NCBI GenBank assembly: GCA_025356395.1
Contig: JANXTA010000035.1
Coordinates: 1 to 49,743, forward strand
Source of the DNA: Betaproteobacteria bacterium
GTDB lineage: Bacteria > Pseudomonadota > Gammaproteobacteria > Burkholderiales > Burkholderiaceae_D
DNA length: 49,743 nt
Direction: 5' to 3'
In this document: piece by piece, positions 1 through 8,091 of the stretch
Layout of the letters: the number at the start of each line of letters is the position of its first letter
Position numbering within the stretch: position 1 is the first letter of the stretch
Position numbers and translations under genes: made by a program
The notes under the pieces: model-generated
The model's input: the letters and a program-made list of their open reading frames with translations, nothing else
The model's database searches: none
What the model was told of the DNA's origin: nothing

Positions 1-140
1 AAATGGTGATGCCGGGCGACAACGTGACGATCACGGTCAAGCTGATCAACCCGATCGCGATGGAAGAAGGCCTGCGCTTCGCGATTCGCGAAGGCGGTCG
101 GACCGTCGGTGCCGGCGTGGTCGCGAAGATCATCGCTTAA
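1..140 (+). CDS. tuf: Elongation factor Tu, C-terminal end (partial)
   Basis: Only the last 46 or so codons are in the window; the reading frame runs from base 3 to the TAA at 138-140. The encoded tail ([20 protein letters not shown], then [18 protein letters not shown]) is the C-terminal beta-barrel domain of EF-Tu, the GTPase that brings aminoacyl-tRNA to the ribosome. The next gene is rpsJ after 57 bases, the tuf-rpsJ junction typical of the end of the str operon in Betaproteobacteria. The rest of the gene lies to the left of the window. Confidence 0.97.
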   Translation, partial: MVMPGDNVTITVKLINPIAMEEGLRFAIREGGRTVGAGVVAKIIA

Positions 141-197
141 GGAATCAACCTTCGCGGTTGGGCGTGTGCCCGACCGCATCGTTCTTTGGAGAAGAAC

Positions 198-509
198 ATG
201 AACAGCCAGAAAATTCGCATCCGCCTCAAGGCCTTCGACTATCGCTTGATCGACCAGTCGGCTCTCGAGATCGTCGACACCGCGAAGCGTACCGGTGCCG
301 TGGTCAAGGGACCGATCCCGTTGCCGACGCGCATCCAGCGCTTCGACGTCCTGCGTTCGCCGCACGTCAACAAGACGTCGCGCGACCAGTTCGAGATCCG
401 CACGCACCAGCGCCTGATGGACATCGTCGATCCGACCGACAAGACGGTCGACGCGCTGATGAAGCTCGACCTGCCCGCGGGCGTCGATGTGGAAATCAAG
501 CTGCAGTAA
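198..509 (+). CDS. rpsJ: 30S ribosomal protein S10
   Basis: The protein has 103 residues, the usual length of S10, and starts [19 protein letters not shown], matching the family from end to end. S10 is a 30S head protein and, as NusE, a partner of NusB in transcription antitermination. I chose the ATG at 198, which has GGAGAAG just upstream. A TTG 12 bases earlier is in frame but would overlap that site. A promoter lies between this gene and rplC, so rpsJ may be transcribed mostly with the upstream tuf operon. Confidence 0.97.
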   Translation: MNSQKIRIRLKAFDYRLIDQSALEIVDTAKRTGAVVKGPIPLPTRIQRFDVLRSPHVNKTSRDQFEIRTHQRLMDIVDPTDKTVDALMKLDLPAGVDVEIKLQ

Positions 510-533
510 TTGGCACGAAGCGCCGCAAGGCGC

Positions 534-562
534 TTGCACGACCCCGCGATTGCCGATATAGT
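534..562 (+). promoter_or_regulatory. Sigma-70 promoter upstream of rplC
   Basis: TTGCAC (534-539) and TATAGT (557-562) are separated by 17 bases, a near-consensus housekeeping promoter. It lies in the 172-base gap between rpsJ and rplC, so the body of the S10 operon has its own start. The bases around and after the -10 box (555-578) match those at the promoter before rplN. Confidence 0.78.
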
Positions 563-566
563 CGCG

Positions 567-681
567 GGCTTTTCCGAATTCAGAACAATCGAATCTCGGA
601 ATCTCGAATTCCCACTTCCGACGCCCCGGCGATGGAAGTCAAACAGCCCCGGCCAATCGATGTCGGGAACGGAGCAAAAAA
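567..681 (+). promoter_or_regulatory. Leader of the rplC transcript
   Basis: The presumed transcript starts near GGCTTTTCCGAA (567-578) and runs about 110 bases to the rplC start. TTCCGA (572-577) can pair with TCGGAA (596-601), and GGAAT (598-602) can alternatively pair with ATTCC (608-612), so mutually exclusive hairpins are possible. In E. coli the S10 leader is bound by L4. Whether this shorter leader plays that role is inference. Confidence 0.4.
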
Positions 682-1374
682 ATGAATCTTGGCCCTAGCT
701 TTGGTCTAGTGGGTCGCAAGGTTGGTATGACGCGCATTTTCACCGATGACGGGGATTCGATTCCTGTCACCGTGCTGGATGTGTCGAACAACCGCGTCAC
801 CCAGATCAAGACGGACGAAGTCGACGGTTACAGCGCCGTCCAGGTCACGTACGGCGAGCGCCGCGCTTCGCGCGTTACGAAGGCCGCCGCCGGACACCTC
901 GCCAAGGCGGGTGTCGAGGCCGGCACCGTCCTCAAAGAATTCCTCATCGACTCGAAGAACCTCGGCGAGTTAAAGCCGGGTTCGGTCGTGAGCGTCGAAA
1001 GCCTGTTCGAAGCCGGCCAGAAGGTCGACGTGCAGGGCACCACCATCGGCAAGGGTTACGCAGGCGTCATCAAGCGTCACCACTTCCGCTCGGGTCGGGC
1101 CTCGCACGGCAACTCGCGTTCGCACAACGTACCGGGCTCGATCGGCATGGCGCAGGACCCGGGTCGCGTGTTCCCCGGCAAGCGCATGACCGGTCACCTC
1201 GGTGACGTCACACGCACCACGCAGAATCTCGTCATCGCGCGCGTCGACGCCGAGCGCGGCCTGCTGCTGGTCCGAGGCGCGGTCCCCGGTGCAAAGAACG
1301 GCAGTATCGTTGTCAAGCACGCCGTCAAGACGCCGCTTAAAGCGGCCGCTGGTGGCGCCAAAGGAGGCGCTTGA
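682..1374 (+). CDS. rplC: 50S ribosomal protein L3
   Basis: The protein has 230 residues. It begins [20 protein letters not shown] and contains the long loop with [20 protein letters not shown] near residue 145 that reaches towards the peptidyl transferase centre; the glutamine in this stretch is at the position methylated by PrmB in other bacteria. L3 is an early assembly protein of the 50S subunit. The Lys/Ala/Gly-rich C-terminal tail is slightly long. The ATG at 682 has GGAG at 671. The TGA is followed two bases later by the rplD ATG, and the rplD ribosome-binding site lies inside this gene. Confidence 0.97.
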   Translation: MNLGPSFGLVGRKVGMTRIFTDDGDSIPVTVLDVSNNRVTQIKTDEVDGYSAVQVTYGERRASRVTKAAAGHLAKAGVEAGTVLKEFLIDSKNLGELKPGSVVSVESLFEAGQKVDVQGTTIGKGYAGVIKRHHFRSGRASHGNSRSHNVPGSIGMAQDPGRVFPGKRMTGHLGDVTRTTQNLVIARVDAERGLLLVRGAVPGAKNGSIVVKHAVKTPLKAAAGGAKGGA

Positions 1375-1376
1375 TC

Positions 1377-2009
1377 ATGGAATTGAAGCTCCTCGACGCG
1401 GATGGTGGTTCGAAGTCGAACGTGACGGCACCGGATACGGTGTTCGGCCGCGACTACAACGAAGCGCTGATCCATCAACTCGTGACAGCCTACCAAGCCA
1501 ACGCGCGAAGCGGCAATCGCGCCCAGAAGGGTCGCAGCGAGATCGCCAAGAGCACGCGCAAGCCGTGGCGCCAGAAGGGCACCGGCCGTGCACGTGCCGG
1601 TATGGCTTCGTCGCCGCTGTGGCGCGGCGGTGGTCGGATCTTCCCGAACCTGCCGGACGAAAACTTCACGCACAAGATCAACAAGAAGATGTATCGCGCC
1701 GGTGTGTGCTCGATTCTCTCGCAGCTCGCACGCGAAGGTCGCCTCTCGGTCGTGGACAACTTCTCGGTCGATGCACCCAAGACCAAGATGTTGGCCGACA
1801 AGCTCAAGGGCTTCGGCATTGGACTCAACGGCGCCTCGACGCTGGTGATCTCCGACGCCGTTGACGAGAACCTGATGCTGGCGTCGCGCAACCTGATGGG
1901 CGTGCTGATCGTCGAGCCGCGCCACGCCGACCCGGTCTCGCTGGTCCAGTACAAGAACGTGATCCTCACGCGCTCCGCCCTTGCGAAGATCGAGGAGATG
2001 CTGTCATGA
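1377..2009 (+). CDS. rplD: 50S ribosomal protein L4
   Basis: The 210-residue protein matches L4 throughout. The conserved loop [20 protein letters not shown] (about residues 55-75) lines the exit tunnel, followed by the Trp/Arg-rich GGGRIFPN stretch. L4 is an assembly initiator and, in E. coli, the autogenous repressor of the S10 operon. AAGGAGG at 1361-1367 fixes the ATG at 1377. An in-frame TTG two codons upstream is less likely. The end overlaps the rplW start by four bases (ATGA), suggesting translational coupling. Confidence 0.97.
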   Translation: MELKLLDADGGSKSNVTAPDTVFGRDYNEALIHQLVTAYQANARSGNRAQKGRSEIAKSTRKPWRQKGTGRARAGMASSPLWRGGGRIFPNLPDENFTHKINKKMYRAGVCSILSQLAREGRLSVVDNFSVDAPKTKMLADKLKGFGIGLNGASTLVISDAVDENLMLASRNLMGVLIVEPRHADPVSLVQYKNVILTRSALAKIEEMLS

Positions 2010-2338
2010 CCAACAAGACCAATCGCACCGTTCTCAAGCCTTCGACGGACCGCTTGTATCAGGTGCTGCTCGCGCCGATCGTCTCCGAGAAGGCCACCTT
2101 CATCGCCGACAAGCGTGAACAGGTCCTGTTCAAGGTCACGCCCACGGCGACCAAGCCCGAAGTCAAGGCGGCCGTCGAAATGATCTTCAAGGTTCAGGTT
2201 GAGTCCGTGCAAATGCTCGTCCAGAAGGGCAAGAAGAAGCGCTCGGGCAAGGTCACGGGTCGTCGTAGCGATGTCAAGAAGGCCTTCGTGAGCCTCGCGC
2301 CCGGACAGGAAATCAACTTCTCCGCGGAGGCCAAGTAA
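2006..2338 (+). CDS. rplW: 50S ribosomal protein L23
   Basis: The protein has 110 residues. It begins with a short charged extension ([19 protein letters not shown]), then the L23 signature [15 protein letters not shown] and the basic loop [24 protein letters not shown]23 sits at the tunnel exit and docks trigger factor and SRP. The ATG overlaps the rplD stop in an ATGA. The N-terminal extension is about ten residues longer than in E. coli. The rplB ATG follows two bases after the TAA. Confidence 0.96.
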   Translation: MTNKTNRTVLKPSTDRLYQVLLAPIVSEKATFIADKREQVLFKVTPTATKPEVKAAVEMIFKVQVESVQMLVQKGKKKRSGKVTGRRSDVKKAFVSLAPGQEINFSAEAK

Positions 2339-2340
2339 TC

Positions 2341-3168
2341 ATGGCACTCGTCAAAGTCAAACCGACCTCGCCTGGCCGTCGTGGCCTCGTCAAGGTCGTC
2401 AATCCGGAATTGTTCAAGGGTCGTCCGATCGATGCGCTGACCGAAAGTCAGTCGAAGTCGGCCGGTCGTAACAACCGCGGCGTCATCACCACTCGTCACA
2501 TCGGTGGTGGCCACAAGCAGCAGTACCGGATCATCGATTTCAAGCGCACCAAGGACGCCATCGCGGCCAAGGTCGAGCGTCTCGAGTACGACCCGAACCG
2601 TTCCGCCAACATCGCGTTGCTGTTGTACGCGGACGGCGAACGTCGCTACATCATCGCGCCGAAGGGCGTGTCGGTCGGCACGCAGCTGATGTCCGGCTCG
2701 GAAGCGCCGATCAAGGCAGGCAACGCGATGCCGATCCGCAACATCCCGGTCGGCACCACGATCCACTGCGTCGAGATGCTGCCTGGCAAGGGCGCGCAGA
2801 TGGCGCGTTCGGCCGGTACGTCGGTGATGCTGCTGGCTCGCGAAGGCGTCTACGCCCAGGTTCGTCTGCGCTCCGGTGAAATCCGCAAGGTCCACGTCGA
2901 GTGTCGCGCCACCATCGGTGAAGTCGGCAACGGGGAGCACAGTCTTCGTCAGATCGGCAAGGCCGGCGCGACGCGCTGGCGCGGTATCCGTCCGACGGTC
3001 CGCGGTGTCGTGATGAACCCGGTCGATCACCCGCACGGCGGTGGTGAAGGCAAGACCGCAGCAGGCCGCGATCCGGTCAGCCCGTGGGGAACGAAAACGA
3101 AGGGTTTCCGTACCCGTCGCAACAAGCGCACGAACAGCATGATCGTGCAGCGCCGGTACAAGAAATAA
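2341..3168 (+). CDS. rplB: 50S ribosomal protein L2
   Basis: The 275-residue protein is full length. It shows the central RNA-binding SH3/OB part ([20 protein letters not shown] at about 41-60) and the C-terminal [15 protein letters not shown] motif, whose histidines lie close to the peptidyl transferase centre. L2 is needed for subunit joining and peptide bond formation. It is tightly packed between rplW (2-base gap) and rpsS (12-base gap with an AAGGAACAACGAAC leader), in the conserved S10 operon order. Confidence 0.98.
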   Translation: MALVKVKPTSPGRRGLVKVVNPELFKGRPIDALTESQSKSAGRNNRGVITTRHIGGGHKQQYRIIDFKRTKDAIAAKVERLEYDPNRSANIALLLYADGERRYIIAPKGVSVGTQLMSGSEAPIKAGNAMPIRNIPVGTTIHCVEMLPGKGAQMARSAGTSVMLLAREGVYAQVRLRSGEIRKVHVECRATIGEVGNGEHSLRQIGKAGATRWRGIRPTVRGVVMNPVDHPHGGGEGKTAAGRDPVSPWGTKTKGFRTRRNKRTNSMIVQRRYKK

Positions 3169-3180
3169 GGAACAACGAAC

Positions 3181-3456
3181 ATGACTCGTTCAGCAAAGAA
3201 GGGCCCGTTCGTCGATGCGCATCTCGTGCACAAGGTCGATGCGGTCAAGGCTTCGGGCGACAAGCGTCCGATCAAGACCTGGTCGCGCCGCTCGACCGTG
3301 ATGCCCGACTTCGTCGGTCTCACGATCGCGGTTCACAACGGTCGCCAGCATGTCCCGGTCTACATCTCCGAAAACATGGTCGGTCACAAGCTCGGCGAAT
3401 TTGCGGTGACGCGGACCTTCAAGGGTCACGCCGCGGACCGCAAGGCGAAGAAATAA
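3181..3456 (+). CDS. rpsS: 30S ribosomal protein S19
   Basis: The protein has 91 residues, a typical S19 length. The sequence [20 protein letters not shown] and the motif [16 protein letters not shown] at the C-terminus are characteristic. S19 binds 16S rRNA in the 30S head together with S13, whose gene is at 12286. AAGGAAC lies just upstream of the ATG. The gene is followed after 10 bases by rplV with its own AAGGAAGC ribosome-binding site. Confidence 0.97.
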   Translation: MTRSAKKGPFVDAHLVHKVDAVKASGDKRPIKTWSRRSTVMPDFVGLTIAVHNGRQHVPVYISENMVGHKLGEFAVTRTFKGHAADRKAKK

Positions 3457-3466
3457 GGAAGCCATC

Positions 3467-3820
3467 ATGGAAACCAGAGCACTGTTGCGCGGTGTCCGCC
3501 TTTCGGCCCAAAAGGGCCGTCTGGTCGCGGACCTGATCCGCGGCAAGAAGGTCGACCAGGCGCTGAACGTGTTGCACTTCAGCCCGAAGAAGGCCGCAAC
3601 GATCATCAAGAAGGTGCTCGAGTCGGCCATCGCCAACGCCGAGCACAACGACGGCGCCGACATCGACGAGCTGCGTGTTTCGATCATCACCGTCGACAAG
3701 GCCACGTCGCTGAAACGTTCCTCGGCGCGTGCCAAGGGTCGCGGCAACCAGATCGAGAAGCAGACCTGCCACATCGCGATCACCGTGGCCGATACGCCTG
3801 CGCCACGCAAGGGACACTGA
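3467..3820 (+). CDS. rplV: 50S ribosomal protein L22
   Basis: The protein has 117 residues. [20 protein letters not shown] is the conserved N-terminus, and the extended beta-hairpin that lines the exit tunnel is around residues 80-100 ([20 protein letters not shown]), a known site of macrolide-resistance changes in other bacteria; nothing unusual is seen there. It contacts all domains of 23S rRNA. The spacing to rpsC is 8 bases. Confidence 0.97.
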   Translation: METRALLRGVRLSAQKGRLVADLIRGKKVDQALNVLHFSPKKAATIIKKVLESAIANAEHNDGADIDELRVSIITVDKATSLKRSSARAKGRGNQIEKQTCHIAITVADTPAPRKGH

Positions 3821-3828
3821 GGAATACG

Positions 3829-4740
3829 ATGGGTCAAAAAATCAATCCGACCGGATTCCGTCTTTCGGTCACGCGTGCATGGACGTCGCGCTGGTACGCT
3901 GGCAACGTCAACTTCGCCGGCATGCTCAACGAGGATCTGCGCGTTCGCGCTTTTCTCAAGAAGCGCCTGAAGAACGCCTCGGTCGGTCGCGTCATCATTG
4001 AGCGGCCCGCCAAGAACGCACGTATCACGATCTTCTCGTCGCGTCCCGGCGTCGTCATCGGCAAGAAGGGCGAGGACATCGAGTCGCTCAAGGTCGAGTT
4101 GCAGAAGCGCATGGGCGTGCCGGTGCACGTCAACATCGAAGAGATCCGCAAGCCCGAAATCGACGCGCAGCTGATCGCCGACTCGATTGCCCAGCAGCTC
4201 GAGAAGCGGATCATGTTCCGTCGCGCCATGAAGCGTGCGATGCAGAACGCGATGCGCCTCGGCGCGCAAGGCATCAAGATCATGTCGTCGGGTCGCCTGA
4301 ACGGCATCGAGATCGCCCGTCGTGAGTGGTATCGCGAAGGTCGCGTGCCACTTCACACGCTGCGGGCGGACATCGACTACGGCTTCGGCGAAGCACAGAC
4401 GACCTATGGTGCCATCGGCATCAAGGTGTGGGTCTATAAGGGTGAGCGCCTGGCCGGCAACGAAGCGCCTGCGGTCGTCGCACCGGAAGCCGATCGTGAT
4501 GATCGCCGTCCGGGTCGTCGTGCACCTCCGGGAGCGCGTCCGCGTCCGCCGCGTCGTGCCGACGGTGACGTCGCACCTGCCCCGTCGGACGCGGCTGCCA
4601 AGCCCGCCGAAGCTGCAGCCGTGACCGATGCGAACAAGACTGAACCGGTCGTCAAGCGCGTGCGGAAGGCGGCTGCGCCCTCGGTCGCGGCGAAGGAAGC
4701 CGACGCCGTGGGCGGCACGACCGTCCCCAAGAAGGACTGA
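3829..4740 (+). CDS. rpsC: 30S ribosomal protein S3 with long C-terminal extension
   Basis: The first 210 residues match S3: [20 protein letters not shown], the KH-domain GxxG loop in [17 protein letters not shown] (about 65-80), and the C-terminal S3 domain ending near VWVYKGE. S3 lines the mRNA entry channel and contributes to ribosomal helicase activity. The protein is 303 residues, about 70 longer than E. coli S3. The extra tail, from about residue 215, is rich in Ala, Pro, Arg and Asp with no recognisable fold, so is probably disordered. Extensions here are common in Betaproteobacteria but this one is long. Confidence 0.96.
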   Translation: MGQKINPTGFRLSVTRAWTSRWYAGNVNFAGMLNEDLRVRAFLKKRLKNASVGRVIIERPAKNARITIFSSRPGVVIGKKGEDIESLKVELQKRMGVPVHVNIEEIRKPEIDAQLIADSIAQQLEKRIMFRRAMKRAMQNAMRLGAQGIKIMSSGRLNGIEIARREWYREGRVPLHTLRADIDYGFGEAQTTYGAIGIKVWVYKGERLAGNEAPAVVAPEADRDDRRPGRRAPPGARPRPPRRADGDVAPAPSDAAAKPAEAAAVTDANKTEPVVKRVRKAAAPSVAAKEADAVGGTTVPKKD

Positions 4741-4752
4741 CGAGGATTCGAC

Positions 4753-5169
4753 ATGCTGCAACCAGCACGCAGGAAGTACCGGAAGGAACAGAAGGGTCGC
4801 AACACTGGCGTCGCCACGCGTGGCGCCAAGGTGTCGTTTGGCGAATTCGGCTTGAAGGCTGTCGGTCGCGGGCGCCTCACGGCGCGCCAGATCGAAGCCG
4901 CACGTCGTGCCATGACCCGTCACATCAAGCGCGGTGGCCGGATCTGGATTCGTATCTTTCCGGACAAGCCGATCTCGCAGAAGCCTGCCGAAGTCCGCAT
5001 GGGCAACGGCAAGGGAAGCGTCGAGTACTACGTGGCCGAGATCCAGCCGGGCAAGGTGCTCTACGAAATGGACGGCGTCGACGAGACGGTGGCGCGCGAG
5101 GCGTTTCGCCTGGCTTCGGCCAAGCTGCCGATCGCCACGACCTTCGTCGTTCGCCAGGTCGGCTCGTAA
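4753..5169 (+). CDS. rplP: 50S ribosomal protein L16
   Basis: The protein has 138 residues. [20 protein letters not shown] is the typical start and the conserved core includes [20 protein letters not shown] and [21 protein letters not shown]16 binds late in assembly at the A site and organises it. The gene lies in the standard rpsC-rplP-rpmC order, with a 12-base gap before it and a 28-base gap after it. Confidence 0.97.
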   Translation: MLQPARRKYRKEQKGRNTGVATRGAKVSFGEFGLKAVGRGRLTARQIEAARRAMTRHIKRGGRIWIRIFPDKPISQKPAEVRMGNGKGSVEYYVAEIQPGKVLYEMDGVDETVAREAFRLASAKLPIATTFVVRQVGS

Positions 5170-5197
5170 CCGACCGGCGAATTGAAAGGACCACACG

Positions 5198-5419
5198 ATG
5201 AATGCATCTGAACTCCGCGACAAGGACGCCGCTGCCCTGGGCAAGGAACTCACCGACCTGTTGAAGGCGCAATTCGGCCTCCGCATGCAGATCGCGACCC
5301 AGCAGCTGTCGAACACCAGTCAATTGAAGAAGGTCCGTCGCGACATCGCTCGCGTGCGTACTGTGATCACCGAAGTGTCGGCGAAGAACGCGCCGGCCGA
5401 TAAGGCAGGACAGCAATGA
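5198..5419 (+). CDS. rpmC: 50S ribosomal protein L29
   Basis: The protein has 73 residues. [20 protein letters not shown] followed by [20 protein letters not shown] is the two-helix L29 fold located next to L23 at the tunnel exit. A short Ala/Lys/Gln tail (about ten residues) goes beyond the usual 63-66 residues. AAAGGA lies upstream of the ATG. Its TGA overlaps the rpsQ ATG in ATGA, suggesting coupling. Confidence 0.96.
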   Translation: MNASELRDKDAAALGKELTDLLKAQFGLRMQIATQQLSNTSQLKKVRRDIARVRTVITEVSAKNAPADKAGQQ

Positions 5420-5727
5420 GCGAACTCGCAACCGGCGCCGTCGCAGAAGAAGCGCCCGCCGCAGGCCACAAGGCCAGCCTTCAACGCACGCTGGTGGGTC
5501 GCGTCGTCAGCAACAAGATGAACAAGACCGTCACCGTGCTGATCGAGCGCAAGGTGAAGCATCCGTTGTACGGCAAGTACCTGGTGCGTTCGAAGAAATA
5601 TCACGCGCACGACGAGACCGATCAGTACAACGAAGGCGATATGGTCGAGATCGCCGAGACGCGTCCGATGTCGCGCACGAAGGCCTGGACTGTCACGCGT
5701 CTGGTCGAAGCGGCGCGCGTCATCTGA
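5416..5727 (+). CDS. rpsQ: 30S ribosomal protein S17
   Basis: The protein has 103 residues. The S17 OB-fold starts near residue 20 ([20 protein letters not shown]) and includes [20 protein letters not shown] and the C-terminal [15 protein letters not shown]17 is a primary 16S rRNA binding protein. The first 18 or so residues (Glu/Ala-rich) are an extension compared with the 84-residue E. coli protein. No other start with a good ribosome-binding site lies closer, and the four-base overlap with rpmC supports this one. It is the last gene before the spc promoter. Confidence 0.96.
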   Translation: MSELATGAVAEEAPAAGHKASLQRTLVGRVVSNKMNKTVTVLIERKVKHPLYGKYLVRSKKYHAHDETDQYNEGDMVEIAETRPMSRTKAWTVTRLVEAARVI

Positions 5728-5751
5728 TGTGCCACGGCTTCGGACTTGGCA

Positions 5752-5780
5752 TTTGCTAAATCCTGGGCCGCTGATATACT
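5752..5780 (+). promoter_or_regulatory. Sigma-70 promoter upstream of rplN (spc operon)
   Basis: TATACT (5775-5780) is a strong -10. The -35 is either TTTGCT (5752-5757, 17-base spacer) or TTGCTA (5753-5758, 16-base spacer). It lies at the classical position of the spc promoter, in the 230-base gap before rplN. Bases 5773-5796 match 555-578 before rplC at about 21 of 24 positions. Confidence 0.75.
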
Positions 5781-5784
5781 CGTT

Positions 5785-5957
5785 GGCTTTTCCGAAATCG
5801 CTGTATCGGGAAACGAAGCGCGCGGTACCGCAGTTCCTCAGAAGCAAGCGATGTTGTACGTCGCGAGCCGACTCAACCCTTTACGGGAACCAATACTGAC
5901 CGCAGCAGCGTGGGCAACAGCTTGGCGCGCAGTGGATCAAGTTGGGATGGATAAAAA
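5785..5957 (+). promoter_or_regulatory. Leader of the rplN transcript
   Basis: The presumed transcript begins near GGCTTTTCCGAA (5785-5796) and has about 170 untranslated bases before rplN. TTTTCCGA (5788-5795) can pair, with one bulge, with TCGGGAAA (5806-5813), the same type of 5'-proximal hairpin as in the rplC leader. An open frame in this leader (from an ATG at 5746) starts upstream of the -10 and has no protein similarity I recognise, so I do not call it a gene. Confidence 0.4.
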
Positions 5958-6326
5958 ATGATTCAGACAGAATCCCGGCTCGAAGTGGCCGATAACACCG
6001 GTGCGCGCGAAGTCCTGTGCATCAAGGTTCTCGGGGGCTCCAAGCGTCGTTATGCCTCGATTGGCGACATCATCAAGGTCACCATCAAGGACGCAGCTCC
6101 ACGCGGCCGCGTCAAGAAGGGCGAGATCTACAACGCCGTTGTCGTGCGCACTGCGAAGGGCGTGCGTCGTGCCGACGGTTCGCTCGTCAAGTTTGACGGC
6201 AACGCCGCCGTGCTGCTCAACAGCAAGCTCGAGCCGATCGGCACGCGCATCTTCGGACCGGTCACGCGCGAGCTGCGCACCGAGAAGTTCATGAAGATCG
6301 TGTCGCTTGCGCCTGAAGTTTTGTGA
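5958..6326 (+). CDS. rplN: 50S ribosomal protein L14
   Basis: The protein has 122 residues, the standard length. [20 protein letters not shown] and [20 protein letters not shown] are hallmarks of L14, which sits at the subunit interface and forms bridges with 16S rRNA. It is the first gene of the spc group, downstream of its own promoter and leader. A palindromic repeat occupies the 40-base gap to rplX. Confidence 0.97.
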   Translation: MIQTESRLEVADNTGAREVLCIKVLGGSKRRYASIGDIIKVTIKDAAPRGRVKKGEIYNAVVVRTAKGVRRADGSLVKFDGNAAVLLNSKLEPIGTRIFGPVTRELRTEKFMKIVSLAPEVL

Positions 6327-6333
6327 ATTAAAC

Positions 6334-6363
6334 ATTGGGTCCCGGCCTGCGCCGGGATGACAC
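6334..6363 (+). repeat. REP-like palindrome, type A, between rplN and rplX
   Basis: CCCGGC (6341-6346) and GCCGGG (6351-6356) form a hairpin with a CTGC loop, flanked by ATTGGGT on the left and ATGACAC on the right. Read on the minus strand it matches the two copies at 9077-9150 (TGTCA, then a CCGGC/GCCGG hairpin, then CCCAAT). The right arm GGGA lies nine bases before the rplX ATG and is the only plausible Shine-Dalgarno sequence there. Confidence 0.7.
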
Positions 6364-6366
6364 GAA

Positions 6367-6681
6367 ATGGACAAGATTATCAAGGGTGACGAAGTCGTCG
6401 TCATCACCGGCAAGGACGAGGGCAAGCGCGGCACGGTATTGCAGCGCGTCGATGCATTGCATCTGCTCGTCGAAGGCATCAACGTCGTCAAGAAGCACCA
6501 GAAGCCGAACCCGATGAAGGGTCTGACCGGCGGTGTCGTCGACAAGACCATGCCGATCGACATCTCCAATGTCGCGCTCTTCAACACCAAGACCGGTAAG
6601 GCCGATCGGGTGAGCATCTCGACCAAGGACGGCAAGAAGATTCGCGTGTTCCGCTCGAGCGGCGTCGCGGTTTCTGCCTAA
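6367..6681 (+). CDS. rplX: 50S ribosomal protein L24
   Basis: The protein has 104 residues. The KOW motif near the N-terminus ([20 protein letters not shown]) and [20 protein letters not shown] identify L24, one of the two assembly initiators of the 50S subunit. The ATG at 6367 agrees with the family start (MDKI). Its only upstream purine-rich stretch, GGGA at 6354-6357, belongs to the palindromic repeat, so hairpin formation would mask the ribosome-binding site unless translation is coupled to rplN. Confidence 0.96.
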   Translation: MDKIIKGDEVVVITGKDEGKRGTVLQRVDALHLLVEGINVVKKHQKPNPMKGLTGGVVDKTMPIDISNVALFNTKTGKADRVSISTKDGKKIRVFRSSGVAVSA

Positions 6682-6696
6682 CACCAGGAAGCAATC

Positions 6697-7236
6697 ATGG
6701 CGCGTCTCCAGCAGTACTACCGCGATAAAGTCGTCGGCGACCTGACCGAGAAGTTTGGCTACAAGTCGGTGATGCAGGTTCCCCGCATCACCAAGATCAC
6801 GCTGAACATGGGCGTCGGTGAAGCGATCGCGGACAAGAAGGTCATCGAACACGCCGTTGGCGACATGACCAAGATCGCCGGCCAAAAGCCGGTCATCACC
6901 AAGGCCAAGAAGCCGATCGCCGGATTCAAGATCCGCGAGGGTTATCCGATCGGCTGCATGGTCACGCTGCGCGGCGCTCGCATGTTCGAGTTCCTCGACC
7001 GCTTCGTGACCGTGGCCCTGCCGCGTGTTCGTGACTTCCGCGGCATCTCGGGTCGGGCGTTCGATGGCCGTGGCAACTACAACATCGGTGTCAAGGAACA
7101 GATTATTTTCCCTGAGATCGAGTACGACAAGATCGACGCGATTCGTGGCATGAACATCAGCATCACCACGACCGCGAAGAACGACGAAGAAGCCAAGGCG
7201 CTGCTCGTCGCGTTCAAATTTCCGTTCAAGAACTGA
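6697..7236 (+). CDS. rplE: 50S ribosomal protein L5
   Basis: The protein has 179 residues, the standard length. [40 protein letters not shown] and the C-terminal [17 protein letters not shown] match L5, which binds 5S rRNA together with L18 and contacts P-site tRNA. CAGGAAG precedes the ATG. The rpsN GTG follows seven bases after the stop. Confidence 0.97.
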   Translation: MARLQQYYRDKVVGDLTEKFGYKSVMQVPRITKITLNMGVGEAIADKKVIEHAVGDMTKIAGQKPVITKAKKPIAGFKIREGYPIGCMVTLRGARMFEFLDRFVTVALPRVRDFRGISGRAFDGRGNYNIGVKEQIIFPEIEYDKIDAIRGMNISITTTAKNDEEAKALLVAFKFPFKN

Positions 7237-7243
7237 GGTCGAC

Positions 7244-7549
7244 GTGGCGAAAATGTCGCTGATCAATCGTGAGAAGAAGCGCGCCATGCTGGTGAAGAAG
7301 TACGCACCGAAGCGCGCTGAACTGAAGGCTGCCATTGCAGACGAGAGCAGGTCGGACGAGGACCGCTACGAGGCGCGTCTGAAGCTGCAACAACTCCCGC
7401 GCAATGCCAACCCGACGCGTCAACGCAATCGTTGCGCGATCACGGGTCGTCCACGCGGGACTTATCGTAAATTTGGCTTGGCTCGCACCAAGGTGCGCGA
7501 GACCGCGATGCGGGGCGAGATCCCGGGCCTCACGAAGGCGAGCTGGTAA
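7244..7549 (+). CDS. rpsN: 30S ribosomal protein S14 (zinc-free form)
   Basis: The protein has 101 residues and a GTG start preceded by [24 protein letters not shown] and [20 protein letters not shown] identify S14. Of the four cysteines that bind zinc in the short form, only one remains, so this is the long, zinc-independent paralogue found in most Proteobacteria. A 110-base gap follows before rpsH. Confidence 0.97.
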   Translation: MAKMSLINREKKRAMLVKKYAPKRAELKAAIADESRSDEDRYEARLKLQQLPRNANPTRQRNRCAITGRPRGTYRKFGLARTKVRETAMRGEIPGLTKASW

Positions 7550-7659
7550 GTTCCCTTCAAAGCCCGCTTCCCGCTATCCAGACACCGTACCAAACACTGT
7601 AAGTCGTAAGCCCTTCGTGGCGTGCGGCGGCTGCCGACAGGCACCAGGAGAGATTCGAT

Positions 7660-8055
7660 ATGAGCATGAGTGACCCCATTGCCGACATGCTGACGCGTAT
7701 TCGTAACGCGCAGCGCGTTGAAAAGACCGAGGTCGTGATGCCTTCATCCAAAGTGAAGGTTGCGATCGCCAGCGTCCTGAAGGACGAGGGTTACATCGAG
7801 GGCTACACGGTCACCGAAGCCGGCGGCAAGGCGGAACTGACGGTCGGGCTGAAGTACTACGCCGGCCGCCCGGTCATTGAGCGTCTCGATCGCGTGTCGC
7901 GTCCCGGCCTGCGCATCTACAAGGCGAGCGATGCGATTCCCGTCGTCATGAACGGTCTCGGTATCGCCATCGTGTCGACATCGCAAGGGTTGATGACCGA
8001 CCGCAAGGCGCGTTCGACCGGCGTGGGCGGCGAAGTCATCTGCTACGTGGCCTAA
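7660..8055 (+). CDS. rpsH: 30S ribosomal protein S8
   Basis: The protein has 131 residues. [20 protein letters not shown] and the C-terminal [16 protein letters not shown] are diagnostic of S8, a primary 16S rRNA binder that in E. coli also represses the spc operon by binding its own mRNA. AGGAGAG at 7646-7652 supports the ATG at 7660. The second ATG two codons later fits less well. Confidence 0.97.
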   Translation: MSMSDPIADMLTRIRNAQRVEKTEVVMPSSKVKVAIASVLKDEGYIEGYTVTEAGGKAELTVGLKYYAGRPVIERLDRVSRPGLRIYKASDAIPVVMNGLGIAIVSTSQGLMTDRKARSTGVGGEVICYVA

Positions 8056-8091
8056 GCCGCGTCGCATAGAAAGAATTCAGGAGAACACGCG

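Noticed and set aside
186-197. TTG start adding four residues to S10, and a similar TTG for L4 at 1371
   Set aside because: Both would overlap or crowd the ribosome-binding site; the ATG starts agree with the families.
141-197. Terminator between tuf and rpsJ
   Set aside because: Only small hairpins (CAACC/GGTTG at 146-160 and GGGC/GCCC at 160-171) without a T-tract are present.
3190-5316. Minus-strand open frame of about 700 codons across rpsS-rpmC
   Set aside because: It is antisense to well-conserved ribosomal protein genes, rich in Arg, Asp and Val, and has no recognisable domain; a GC-rich shadow frame.
5746-5961. 71-codon frame before rplN
   Set aside because: It starts upstream of the -10 box, has no ribosome-binding site and overlaps rplN; it is leader RNA.
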